Shown here one piece after another: positions 7,951 to 14,977 of a stretch of 64,000 bases of DNA. The notes under the pieces are model-generated. The model searched no databases and was not told the origin of the DNA. It saw nothing but the letters and a program-made list of their open reading frames with translations. Each line of letters starts with the position of its first letter. The stretch's first letter is position 1. The position numbers and the translations under genes were made by a program. Origin of the DNA: Pararhizobium mangrovi (GTDB taxonomy: Bacteria > Pseudomonadota > Alphaproteobacteria > Rhizobiales > Rhizobiaceae); contig NZ_VHLH01000004.1 in the NCBI RefSeq assembly GCF_006516965.1, positions 1 through 64,000 on the forward strand, in the 5' to 3' direction.

Positions 7951-8799
7951 ATGGACCCTACCGTTCCGTCCGGAGCGGCGCGGCTGCTCGACTACGTGCG
8001 CGACACGGAGACGGGCTCTGCCGGCGCCGACAGCTACCGCACGATCTACGGGCACAACGAGGACAAGCTCGCCAAGCCGCTCACGTCCATGACGCTCGGC
8101 GATGTGGTCGATGCGCAGGGTGGTTGGAGCAAGCGCTTCGGCTCGTCCGCTGCCGGTGGCTACCAGTTCATGCGCGCGACGCTGCAGGATCTGTCCAGTG
8201 ATCTCGGCCTGCGCGGCACCCAAGTGTTCGACCCGAACCTACAGGACCGGCTCGGCTACCACCTGCTCAAGCGGCGCGGCTACGAGGCGTTCGCATCTGG
8301 CGAGATCGGCCCGACCGAGTTCGGCCGGCGGCTGGCAATGGAATGGGCGTCTTTCCCCGTCCTCGAAGACTGTCAGGGCGCGCACCGTAAGCTCAAGCGC
8401 GGCGAAACCTACTATGCCGGCGACAAGCTCAACAAGGCGCTGATCAAGCCGGCAGAGATGGAAGCGTGCCTTCGCGAGGTGCGCGAGATGATTAATGGCG
8501 AGGCCGCGCCCGTGCCGTCGGAAATCCCGACCCAATCCCCTCGACCGACACAGGAGGCAGACATGCCCGAAAAGTCCACACCGGCCAAGCAGGTCGCCAA
8601 GGCCATCGGAGGCGGGAAGGGCGCCGCGCAGGGAGTGACCTTTGCCGGCGGCCTCGTGATCATCTGCTCGTATTTCGGGCTGATCCCGCCCGATACCACG
8701 CCGACGCAGATTGCACTGCTCTCGACGGCGGTAACCGCGGTGGTCGCGCCGCTCGTATCGTTCGTGCAGGCGTACATGGCGCCGCGCAATGCCGAGTAA
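7951..8799 (+). CDS. Endolysin (lambda R-like, GH104 type) fused to a holin-like membrane hairpin
   Basis: This is a 282-residue protein; AGGAG precedes the ATG at 7951. Residues about 8-180 match lambda R-type lytic transglycosylases: a Glu in a VRDTETGS context (E20, the likely catalytic acid), then SSAAGGYQFM, DLGLRG and AMEWASFP, aligning in order with the lambda STGAGRYQLL, QLGLKD and IWASLP segments. A Pro-rich linker (about 183-200) leads to two hydrophobic helices (about 225-245 and 252-275) separated by PPDTTPT, a holin-like hairpin. The expected role is cleavage of peptidoglycan during phage release. The membrane fusion is unusual for this enzyme class, which is normally soluble and about 160 residues long. 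A nested start is annotated separately. Confidence 0.85.
   Translation: MDPTVPSGAARLLDYVRDTETGSAGADSYRTIYGHNEDKLAKPLTSMTLGDVVDAQGGWSKRFGSSAAGGYQFMRATLQDLSSDLGLRGTQVFDPNLQDRLGYHLLKRRGYEAFASGEIGPTEFGRRLAMEWASFPVLEDCQGAHRKLKRGETYYAGDKLNKALIKPAEMEACLREVREMINGEAAPVPSEIPTQSPRPTQEADMPEKSTPAKQVAKAIGGGKGAAQGVTFAGGLVIICSYFGLIPPDTTPTQIALLSTAVTAVVAPLVSFVQAYMAPRNAE
8563..8799 (+). CDS. Nested in-frame holin-like product (78 residues) within the endolysin gene
   Basis: Inside the endolysin gene, in the same frame, a perfect AGGAGG (8552-8557) lies 5 nt before the ATG at 8563. Starting there gives MPEKSTPAK, a basic N terminus and the two-helix hairpin: the size, charge layout and topology of a small class II holin. 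The ribosome site is stronger than that of the full-length gene, so independent translation is likely. Two readings are possible: a normal holin gene whose upstream neighbour lost its stop codon, or a regulated pair in which the fused and free forms oligomerise together. That is inference; the nested signal itself is directly visible. Confidence 0.62.
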   Translation: MPEKSTPAKQVAKAIGGGKGAAQGVTFAGGLVIICSYFGLIPPDTTPTQIALLSTAVTAVVAPLVSFVQAYMAPRNAE

Positions 8800-9274
8800 G
8801 CGCGCAGCGATGCCGCAGCGAGATCAATGGAGCACGGCCGGTGAAATGTTCCCCTCGCGGGTCTTCGGCCGGCTCAAGCGCCGGTTCCCGGAGCGCATCG
8901 TCGAATGGCTGTGCGCTGCGGAGCTGGTCGGATGGGGGGCGGTCTTCTACGGCCGCCCCTTCATTTTCAGCAACCCGGCCATGGGCATGCTTCGTAAGAT
9001 GGCACCGGCCGAGCTGTGGGGCGTTTGCCTGATGACAGTCGGAGCCCTCTGGATCGTCGGGCTCGTCGTCAACGGCGCTCGACACAAGACGACATCCAAG
9101 ATCCGGGCGACCTGTGCGACCGCGGGCCTCGTTACCTTCCTGCTGCTCGCACTCGGCTTTGCCGTCGCATACCCGGAGCAAATGACCGGGCTGTGGCTCG
9201 TGACGCTCATCCTGCATGTGCTCGCCGCGGCCTACAGCGTCTTTCGCGCCATGGTCGACCACGAGCGCGGGTAG
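8789..9274 (+). CDS. Four-helix phage membrane protein downstream of the endolysin/holin
   Basis: This 161-residue protein starts 11 nt inside the lysis gene with no strong ribosome site, so it is probably coupled to it. A basic N-terminal region (about 1-38) precedes four predicted membrane helices at roughly 40-62, 72-95, 104-126 and 132-155. Proteins of this shape are common in lysis regions of alphaproteobacterial phages but have no established function; second holin, antiholin or membrane-stabilising roles are all possible. No spanin-like lipobox is visible. Confidence 0.68.
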   Translation: MPSKRAAMPQRDQWSTAGEMFPSRVFGRLKRRFPERIVEWLCAAELVGWGAVFYGRPFIFSNPAMGMLRKMAPAELWGVCLMTVGALWIVGLVVNGARHKTTSKIRATCATAGLVTFLLLALGFAVAYPEQMTGLWLVTLILHVLAAAYSVFRAMVDHERG

Positions 9275-9280
9275 GGCGGC

Positions 9281-9646
9281 ATGGGGGACGTAATGACCAT
9301 GGCATCAGTACCGGACTGGCTCGTCTATATCGCGGTCGGCGTCGGCATCGCGATCTCGACGGCGATTGGCCGGCTCGGCATGCAGTGGGGCCGAGCAAAG
9401 CCGCACGGCCAGGCCGGTGAGCAAAATTTTCAGCTATCAGGCGCGCTGGTTGATTCCTCGGCCGTCCGGCAGATGGCGAGCGCTGTGGAGGCGCAGACCA
9501 TGGAGATGATCGAGCAGCGAAAGATGGCTGAGAACCACGCTCATTCCCTCAATCGCCGGCTGGAAGCACTTGGCGACCAGGTCGACCATCTGACGGGCGA
9601 ACTGCGGCTGCTGCGCGAAGAGATGATCCGGGGCGTGCGCTTATAG
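9281..9646 (+). CDS. Phage membrane-anchored coiled-coil protein
   Basis: This 121-residue protein lies 6 nt after the previous gene. One N-terminal membrane helix (about residues 10-32, VPDWLVYIAVGVGIAISTAI) is followed by a polar linker and a long amphipathic helix (about 60-115) with heptad-like Leu/Met spacing. The topology recalls an inner-membrane spanin or phage membrane-tethered adaptor, but no outer-membrane partner gene is visible nearby. ATGs at 9293 and 9299 are alternative starts. Its place as last gene of the lysis block suggests a role in lysis or envelope modification. Confidence 0.65.
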   Translation: MGDVMTMASVPDWLVYIAVGVGIAISTAIGRLGMQWGRAKPHGQAGEQNFQLSGALVDSSAVRQMASAVEAQTMEMIEQRKMAENHAHSLNRRLEALGDQVDHLTGELRLLREEMIRGVRL

Positions 9647-9679
9647 AATTCTGTCGCGTGCTGTTTTACGCTCCATCAC

Positions 9680-10582
9680 ATGGGAAAATTCGACGACACA
9701 GATCCAATTGTCGCGCTTACGATCCTCGTTCGGAACGAAGCAGATATCATCGAAACGAATATTGATTTCCACCGCCGAGCCGGGTTCGACGTCATCATCG
9801 TCACCGACAATGCTTCTACCGACGGGACTAGCGAGATCCTGCGCCAACGGGAACAACTCGGTCAGATCGTCCTTCTGCAAGAACGATCAGACGCATATCG
9901 TCAGGACGCATGGGCCACGAGGATGGCGCTGCTCGCGCGAGAAACGTATGGCGCAGACTGGGTATTGAGCGGCGATGCTGATGAGTTCTGGGTTGTGCCA
10001 GGCGGTTCGATCAAGGATGAGTTGACCAACCGAAAGAAGCTCGTTCTGGCATGCGAGCGACGGAACATGGTGACAGATTACGAAACTCTCGGAAGAGAGC
10101 CGTGGTGGGAAGCCCTGATATACCGAGCGGATCCGCCTGTTCCCATGCCGAAGAACCACGACCGCATACGCGACCCACTGCCGGCCCCGTATTTCTTCCT
10201 GCAACTGCCGGGGAAGTCAGCCTTCAGCCTCGACGGTCTAGAGCGGATTGAGCGAGGCGCGCATAACGCCGTATATGATTCTGGGAAGCCGCAGAAAGGG
10301 GAATGTGGTATCGTCATCTATCACTTCCCGCTTCGCGATATCGCCGAATTCGAACGTTCGACCCGTCAGATCGGAGCTGCCATTCGCTCGGACGCATCGC
10401 TTCAACCAAATACATCGTGGAAGTATCGACGGTGGCTCGCGCAACTTGAGGCGGCGGGCTCAATCGATACCGCTGTTGCCGAAGCGCTGCCCAGCTCTGT
10501 TGAGCTTTCGGAGAGGCTCATGAACAACGAGGCAATCCAGGATACGTGGATGCGTGATCGTCTTCGAAAGATCGTGGCGTGA
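9680..10582 (+). CDS. Phage-borne glycosyltransferase, family 2 (GT-A fold)
   Basis: This 300-residue soluble protein has the GT-A nucleotide-sugar fold: an ALTILVRNEAD opening strand, then VIIVTDNASTDGT (about residues 36-48), and a DADEF metal-binding motif near residue 99 (DxD type). The C-terminal half lacks membrane helices, so it is not a bactoprenol glucosyltransferase of the Gtr type. Codon use is more AT-rich than in the tail genes, and there is no good ribosome site, pointing to independent acquisition. Prophage glycosyltransferases commonly alter LPS or other surface glycans and block superinfection; substrate and acceptor here are unknown. Confidence 0.75.
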   Translation: MGKFDDTDPIVALTILVRNEADIIETNIDFHRRAGFDVIIVTDNASTDGTSEILRQREQLGQIVLLQERSDAYRQDAWATRMALLARETYGADWVLSGDADEFWVVPGGSIKDELTNRKKLVLACERRNMVTDYETLGREPWWEALIYRADPPVPMPKNHDRIRDPLPAPYFFLQLPGKSAFSLDGLERIERGAHNAVYDSGKPQKGECGIVIYHFPLRDIAEFERSTRQIGAAIRSDASLQPNTSWKYRRWLAQLEAAGSIDTAVAEALPSSVELSERLMNNEAIQDTWMRDRLRKIVA

Positions 10583-10670
10583 TCCAGGTACAAGTCCCGT
10601 CTCGCACGTTCTGGATTGCCCATATCTGATACAACGGCCCGTCGGCCTTAGCGGTCGGCGGGGCGAATTG

Positions 10671-10850
10671 CTACTTGATCAGACGGATGCGCGCCTGCTC
10701 GTAGGCTCGGGCGATCGTAAGGCAGTTGCGCGCTTCGTCGCCTGCCATTTCGACGAGATGCGCGAGAAAGCCCCCATCCAGCTTCCTCGCATTGGTCAGC
10801 GCAGACTGCAGATCTTGCTGCACCGCTTCCAAGATTTCCCTCTCGCTCAT
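10671..10850 (-). CDS. Small hypothetical phage protein (59 residues)
   Basis: The start ATG at 10850 has GAGGGG about 8 nt upstream. The product is a charged, mostly helical soluble protein (MSEREILEAVQQ at the N terminus, RAYEQARIRLIK at the end). It converges with the glycosyltransferase gene. Nothing identifies it. The 287 nt to its right (10851-11137) holds no convincing gene and presumably carries the divergent promoters for this gene and the 11138 gene. Confidence 0.55.
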   Translation of the reverse strand: MSEREILEAVQQDLQSALTNARKLDGGFLAHLVEMAGDEARNCLTIARAYEQARIRLIK

Positions 10851-11137
10851 GGTCTATATTCCCCTCAATTGCAATTTACGCTGTGTAAGGTGTGCTCCAT
10901 AACGAGACGAGTCGAGCGCGAATACCGCGGTAAATGCCCTTCGATTGGGCAAATGCCATCACGGTCCTGTGAGATTCCATCTGAGAAAGGGTCCCGGCGA
11001 CAGGGACGCAGCCATCCCCGTGTTGTTGCGTCGCAGAACAAATAAGCGATGCAGCCAGCCGGGAAACAAGACGTTACTGATACATGGTTGCATTGCGGGG
11101 ACCGTCAGCCTTACGCATAGCGGCGGAGGGTGCTTCC

Positions 11138-11365
11138 ATGACTTCGAGACGAATGGCCGATTTAAGTGTGGAGTTCGAGCGGGCGATTTTTACGGGCGAC
11201 GGAGACCGGGCTGCAACGGCTTTCGCCGATCTGATCCGGGCCGGGGATCTCCAGATCTCCACCGACGCGCGCGAGTTTCTCGACGATGCGATCCACGGCC
11301 GCGACGCACAAACGCGGCTGCTCGACAAGCTCGGCCGATCTCGGCCTCAGGGATGCCGCGGGTAG
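11138..11365 (+). CDS. Small hypothetical phage protein (75 residues)
   Basis: The ATG at 11138 has GGAGGG 7 nt upstream, a better start than the longer frame from 11084. The product is acidic and helical, with short repeat-like helices (MADLSVEFERAIFTGDGD, then AFADLIRAGDLQI, then AREFLDDAI). Such compact helical proteins are frequent prophage accessory products. It converges with the 11382-11780 gene. No function is recognised. Confidence 0.55.
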   Translation: MTSRRMADLSVEFERAIFTGDGDRAATAFADLIRAGDLQISTDAREFLDDAIHGRDAQTRLLDKLGRSRPQGCRG

Positions 11366-11381
11366 AATTCCGTGGCCGACT

Positions 11382-11780
11382 TCAATCGTCGCGCAAGCTA
11401 AAGCCACGCTTTTCGGCCCACGCTGCATGGGCCGCCCGGGCTGCCGTTGCATGTTCGTCGGCCTCAACGAGTTTGTCGCGCCAGCCAAGTGCATCGACCG
11501 CGTCGAGCATGCGGAAATGCGCCGCCTCGGCTAGACGGGCTGCTTCGCCTTTAGTCGCCGCATAGCCTCTGTCTTGACCGATACGAGGCGAAATCCGCGT
11601 GTCGCTCCCCACGACGTGGTTGGCGTGCCATTCCCACGGCTCGCGCCCGGGATTGCCTGTTGGTTCGAAGACCCAACAGACGGATACGGAAAAGCAGTTT
11701 TCCCGGTCCATCGCGATGTAGTTCCGCGGCACGTCGGGCCAGGTATGTCGCCAGTCGAGGCGTAGGGGGGCATCAACCAT
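11382..11780 (-). CDS. Hypothetical phage accessory protein (132 residues)
   Basis: This protein has a Trp-rich N-terminal half (LRLDWRHTWPDVPRNYIAMDR, about residues 6-26; WEWHANHVVG near 48) and an Ala-rich helical C-terminal half. The N-terminal region reads like a compact beta domain of unknown family. The start is uncertain because no strong ribosome site precedes 11780. It lies downstream of the SNase gene on the same strand with a gap of about 50 nt, so the two are probably co-transcribed. Function unknown. Confidence 0.55.
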   Translation of the reverse strand: MVDAPLRLDWRHTWPDVPRNYIAMDRENCFSVSVCWVFEPTGNPGREPWEWHANHVVGSDTRISPRIGQDRGYAATKGEAARLAEAAHFRMLDAVDALGWRDKLVEADEHATAARAAHAAWAEKRGFSLRDD

Positions 11781-11828
11781 GCCGCGATGCTGCCGATTCC
11801 AGACCGGAACATCAAGAGAACATTTTCG

Positions 11829-12236
11829 CTATCGGCACCATGGGTTCCCGTGGTTCGGCCACTTCTGCGCCAAACCTTCGCTCATCAGTACATCACCCGC
11901 GTCGCGCCCATCCGCCAGCGTGATCGTCACGATCTTGCGGCCGTAGTAGCCTGTCTCGCCGGTGTCGTTGACGGTGTAGCCGTCAGCCATCAGAGCGCGC
12001 AGTCGGTCGCGGGACTGCTTCGCCAGGCGCTTCTCTCGCGGGCATGACGCATGCGATCCCATCTCCGGCGCGTCGATCGCGGCATAGCGCCATTTGACGC
12101 CGTCCTGCCATCCGCTATCGCCATCGATCAAGCAAGTGACCTTGCGCTCGGCGCGGTGCGACCCGTGGCAGATCGGGATGGCGAAGGCAGGGGTGGCGCA
12201 CAGCATGAGTGCGGCGGTGATGATGGTGCGTCGCAT
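11829..12236 (-). CDS. Secreted thermonuclease (SNase-like) family protein
   Basis: This is a 135-residue protein from ATG 12236, with a GTG at 12248 as alternative. A short signal peptide (basic MRRT, hydrophobic to ATPAFA, about residue 19) implies export. The mature part has the SNase OB-fold active-site set: IDGDSGW (Asp), WRYAAIDAPEMG (Arg, Asp and Glu, the R35/D40/E43 equivalents of staphylococcal nuclease), and YYGRKIVTI (the R87 equivalent). The C-terminal LMSEGLAQKW also matches the fold. The predicted product is a Ca-dependent nuclease in the periplasm or outside, odd as phage cargo. It begins 2-14 nt after the preceding small gene. Confidence 0.8.
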   Translation of the reverse strand: MRRTIITAALMLCATPAFAIPICHGSHRAERKVTCLIDGDSGWQDGVKWRYAAIDAPEMGSHASCPREKRLAKQSRDRLRALMADGYTVNDTGETGYYGRKIVTITLADGRDAGDVLMSEGLAQKWPNHGNPWCR

Positions 12237-12249
12237 GACGGCTGCCACG

Positions 12250-12471
12250 CTAGGGTCTCCGTCTGCGGAGCTTGATCAACTCGCTTCGAAGCGCTTCTCG
12301 GCAGTTCCGCATCGCCGTCTGAAATTCATCGGATTCTATCTGTCTGCTGATTTGCGTAGATGTGGCGGCGAGTGACGATCGAAGCCGATCAAACGCGAGG
12401 TCCCGTTCTCGGGCACGCTCGTTGTGGAGGCGCTGCTGGGGCTTGGGATCTTGGGCGCGCGGTTCGAGCAT
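12250..12471 (-). CDS. Small basic helical protein upstream of the SNase gene
   Basis: This is a 73-residue protein from ATG 12471, chosen because AAAGGA lies 6 nt upstream; an in-frame ATG 27 nt earlier is possible. It is strongly charged and helical (RLHNERARERDLAFDRLR, then a polar linker, then REALRSELIKLRRRRP), a predicted coiled coil. The stop lies 1 nt before the alternative GTG of the SNase gene, so the two form a transcription unit. No family is recognised. Confidence 0.55.
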   Translation of the reverse strand: MLEPRAQDPKPQQRLHNERARERDLAFDRLRSSLAATSTQISRQIESDEFQTAMRNCREALRSELIKLRRRRP

Positions 12472-12630
12472 AGCCGGTCCTTTCGAATGTGCTGTCATTG
12501 ACCATGTCCCATCTTCCGTTCCTGCGCAATAGGACCACGGGGAAGCAGTGCTCCCCGGTTCACTTGAACCAGAGACCGTGCCCATACCGTGAACATCAGT
12601 CCGGCATTGCCGCAAGCGTCCGCGAATAAG

Positions 12631-12649
12631 CCCCGCATTTCCGGGGTTT
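12631..12649 (+). terminator. Short hairpin next to the attachment site
   Basis: CCCCG (12631-12635) pairs with CGGGG (12642-12646) around a 6-nt loop and is followed by only three T. It is a weak terminator candidate at the very end of the prophage. Confidence 0.35.
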
Positions 12650-12660
12650 CCTGCTTGCCC

Positions 12661-12711
12661 ACTGCCTTCACACGGCAGGGGTCCCTGGTTCGATCCCAGG
12701 CGCGCCCACCA
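12661..12711 (+). other. Prophage attachment site: 3' half of tRNA-Val(CAC)
   Basis: The sequence folds as the 3' part of a tRNA. Anticodon stem CTGCC/GGCAG (12662-12666, 12674-12678) encloses the loop TTCACAC with anticodon CAC. A five-base variable region follows, then T stem CCTGG/CCAGG with loop TTCGATC, the 3' acceptor strand CGCGCCC, discriminator A and CCA (12709-12711). No D arm or 5' acceptor strand precedes it, so it is not a functional gene. This is the usual scar of phage integration into a tRNA 3' end; the reconstituted tRNA should lie at the left prophage border. Confidence 0.87.
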
Positions 12712-12751
12712 CCTTCGCTCACCTCTGTTTATTCACGCCCGAGAGGCTCGC

Positions 12752-13426
12752 TCAGTCGGCGAGCATGTCGTGCACGAGCTCGGCCGTCAGCCCTTCGTAG
12801 CTGTCGAGCACGCGGTCGGCGCCGAGCGTCGTGACGGGAACGTCGGAATAGCCGAAATCGAAGACGATTGCGGGAACGCCGGCCGCCTTGGCGGCATCGA
12901 CGTCGTTGTGCGTGTCGCCGACCATGACCGCACGGGTTGCGCCTTCCACCTTCTCGATCGTCGCGAGGATCGGGCCGCCGTCCGGCTTGCGCGTGGAAAA
13001 CGTGTCTCCGCCTCCGACGAAGGCAAACCGCGAAGAAAGGTCGAGAAGATCGAGCAGTTTGCGTGCCAGCCTTTCGTGCTTGTTCGTGCAGACCGCGAGT
13101 TTCATCCCGTCGGCCGCGAGCCGGTCGAGGCATTCGAGCATGCCCGGATACGGTTTGGAGGCGCCCGGCATCGAACGCTCGTAGTGATCGAGAAAGACCG
13201 TGAGCAGCCGCTCCACCTTCTCGTCGTCATGGGCCACACCGCGGATGTCGAGCGCTCTCTGGACCATGACGCGCGTGCCCTGGCCGACGAGGCGGTTGAC
13301 GTCGGCGTTTTCGAATGGGGCGACGTCGATCGTCGCCAACGCATGGTTCAGCCCTTCGACGAGGTCTGCGCCGGTATCGAGCAGCGTTCCGTCGAGGTCG
13401 AAGATGACGAGGTCGCTTTGCGGCAT
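12752..13426 (-). CDS. gph: Phosphoglycolate phosphatase (HAD family)
   Basis: This 224-residue HAD hydrolase would convert 2-phosphoglycolate, from DNA repair or Rubisco side reactions, to glycolate. Motif I is DLDGTLLD (nucleophile D10, acid/base D12), motif II is T114 in AVCTNK, motif III is K147 in TRKPDGGP, and motif IV is GDTHND (D171, D175). The helical cap between motifs I and II is typical of Gph. It is transcribed divergently from rpiA, a pairing also seen in rhizobial genomes. It is the first chromosomal gene after the prophage scar, only 40 nt away, and its end looks undisturbed. A related HAD phosphatase of other specificity is possible. Confidence 0.87.
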   Translation of the reverse strand: MPQSDLVIFDLDGTLLDTGADLVEGLNHALATIDVAPFENADVNRLVGQGTRVMVQRALDIRGVAHDDEKVERLLTVFLDHYERSMPGASKPYPGMLECLDRLAADGMKLAVCTNKHERLARKLLDLLDLSSRFAFVGGGDTFSTRKPDGGPILATIEKVEGATRAVMVGDTHNDVDAAKAAGVPAIVFDFGYSDVPVTTLGADRVLDSYEGLTAELVHDMLAD

Positions 13427-13605
13427 GGCGGCAGGGTCCCAATTCGTGCGGCTTGAACGGATCGACGGCGTAGCGTCGATCTTCGGCTAAGCGATTGTGC
13501 ATGGAAGCGCAATGTCGAACGTCTCGCTGCGCTGTCACGCCGCTTTGCTCCCGCGGGGCTTCATGCTAACAGCGCGGGCGAGAAAATCGGGAAGGACCGG
13601 GCGCA

Positions 13606-14322
13606 ATGGACGCCGAGACGTTGAAGAGGCAGGCCGCCGAGGCCGCGTTGTCCCATGTGGAGGACGGCATGCGGCTTGGAATCGGAACGGGATCGACGGC
13701 CGAAGCCTTCGTTCACCTGCTCGCCGAACGGGTGGCGGACGGCTTTTCCGTCGTCGGCGTGCCGACCTCGGAGCGCACGGCGCGGCTCTGCCTGGACCTC
13801 GGCGTGCCGCTTCGCTCGCTCGAAGAGGAACCGGAACTCGACCTGGCGATCGACGGGGCCGACGAGGTGGACCACGAACTGCGCCTGATCAAGGGCGGGG
13901 GCGGGGCGCTTCTGCGCGAGAAGATCGTCGCTGCCGCCTCCCGCGCCATGGTGGTGATCGCCGACGAAGGCAAGCTCGTCGATACGCTCGGCGCGTTTCC
14001 GCTGCCGATCGAGGTCAATCCCTTCGGCCTGAGCGCAACGCGCATCGCCATCGAGCGTGCCGCCGAGCGGTGTGGGCTGAGCGGTGACGTCACCGTGCGC
14101 ATCGGCGGCGACGGCGCTCCGTTCGAGACCGACGGCGGTCATTACATTCTCGACGGCGCCTTCGCGCGGATTCCGAATCCGGAGGGCCTTTCGAGCGCGC
14201 TTTACACGATACCGGGCGTCGTCGAGCACGGCATCTTTCTATCCATGACCTCGGCGGCCATCGTCGCCGGCGAACAGGGCGTGCGCACGCTGACCCCGCA
14301 ACGTCACGAACAGGAGCATTGA
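13606..14322 (+). CDS. rpiA: Ribose-5-phosphate isomerase A
   Basis: This 238-residue cytosolic enzyme of the non-oxidative pentose phosphate pathway interconverts ribose 5-phosphate and ribulose 5-phosphate. It shows the RpiA signatures in order: GTGST (27-31, phosphate loop), TSERT near 54, DGADEVD (83-89) and [11 protein letters not shown] (96-106) carrying the catalytic Glu. Length is normal for the family. The following DUF2059 gene begins 4 nt after the stop, so the two are co-transcribed; gor follows in the same direction. Confidence 0.96.
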   Translation: MDAETLKRQAAEAALSHVEDGMRLGIGTGSTAEAFVHLLAERVADGFSVVGVPTSERTARLCLDLGVPLRSLEEEPELDLAIDGADEVDHELRLIKGGGGALLREKIVAAASRAMVVIADEGKLVDTLGAFPLPIEVNPFGLSATRIAIERAAERCGLSGDVTVRIGGDGAPFETDGGHYILDGAFARIPNPEGLSSALYTIPGVVEHGIFLSMTSAAIVAGEQGVRTLTPQRHEQEH

Positions 14323-14326
14323 TACC

Positions 14327-14878
14327 ATGACCCCATTCTTCCGACGCGGCGGCCTTGTGACGGCCTCCTTCGCTGTGGCCATGCTGGCGCTTTCGTCGGC
14401 CGCGCCTGCCCAGGACGCCCCCTCCAAGGAACAGCTCGACGCGGCACGCAATGCGATCGACGCGCTCAACGCGACGGATCGCTTCGACGCGATCCTGCCC
14501 AACGCGGCGGCCCAGATCAAACACTCCTTCATCCAGGCCGAGCCGAACTACGAGAACCAGATCACCAAGACGGTGGACGATCAGGCGCTCAAGCTTGCGC
14601 CGCGCCGGGCCGACCTCGAAAACGAGATCGCGAAGATCTACGCCAAAGACTTTACGGCCGACCAGCTGAAGGCGATCGCGAAGTTCTACAATTCCGATGC
14701 CGGGAAGGCCCTTCTCGACAAGGGTGACGATGTCGCGCAGGAAACGCTGAAGGCGGCCAATATCTGGGCAAGCGGTGTCTCCCGCGATCTTGCCACCGCA
14801 AGCCGCAAGACGCTCGAGAGCCAGATCGGCAAGACGGTCAAGGCCCAGCCGTCGGAAACCTCCAAGACGGACCAATAG
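14327..14878 (+). CDS. DUF2059 periplasmic protein
   Basis: This 183-residue protein has a signal peptide (arginines near residue 6, hydrophobic core, cleavage near SAAPAQD, about residue 29). The DUF2059 domain follows (about 90-160), with the family pattern FTADQLKAIAKFYNSDAGKALL. Function is unknown. In many Hyphomicrobiales it sits, as here, between rpiA and gor, suggesting an envelope role linked by co-regulation only. It starts 4 nt after rpiA. Confidence 0.88.
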   Translation: MTPFFRRGGLVTASFAVAMLALSSAAPAQDAPSKEQLDAARNAIDALNATDRFDAILPNAAAQIKHSFIQAEPNYENQITKTVDDQALKLAPRRADLENEIAKIYAKDFTADQLKAIAKFYNSDAGKALLDKGDDVAQETLKAANIWASGVSRDLATASRKTLESQIGKTVKAQPSETSKTDQ

Positions 14879-14977
14879 CCACGGTCGATTCGACCGAAGG
14901 GTGTCGGCCGCCACTGGTTTCGTCTGCTCGGCGTCCTAGGTCGGCGTTAACGGACCGTGCAGCATGAAGGGATTGTG

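Larger units (their letters stand above)
1..12711 (+). mobile_element. Right (late) end of a prophage integrated in tRNA-Val(CAC)
   Basis: From the left edge to the tRNA fragment at 12661-12711 the content is phage-like: tail tip, fibre and appendage genes with overlapping stops and starts, a terminator, a lysis cassette, then small accessory genes on both strands. Beyond 12711 only ordinary chromosomal genes follow. The left boundary, integrase, repressor, packaging and head genes lie outside the window, so neither completeness nor inducibility can be judged. Tail genes visible here look intact. The layout (K-like, J-like, fibre, lysis, cargo, att) is that of a siphophage-type late region. 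Treating the 3' tRNA fragment as the distal attachment site is inference, but it fits the well-known use of tRNA 3' ends by phage integrases. Confidence 0.88.

Noticed and set aside
10554-11045. 163-codon plus-strand frame after the glycosyltransferase
   Set aside because: It overlaps the glycosyltransferase end and the well-started 10671-10850 gene and has random composition.
1-12711. A gene transfer agent cluster instead of a prophage
   Set aside because: The tRNA scar, lysis cassette with cargo genes and lack of recognisable GTA gene order favour an integrated phage.
12495-12722. A 75-codon minus-strand frame across the attachment site
   Set aside because: It is a chance translation of the tRNA fragment and flanking DNA.
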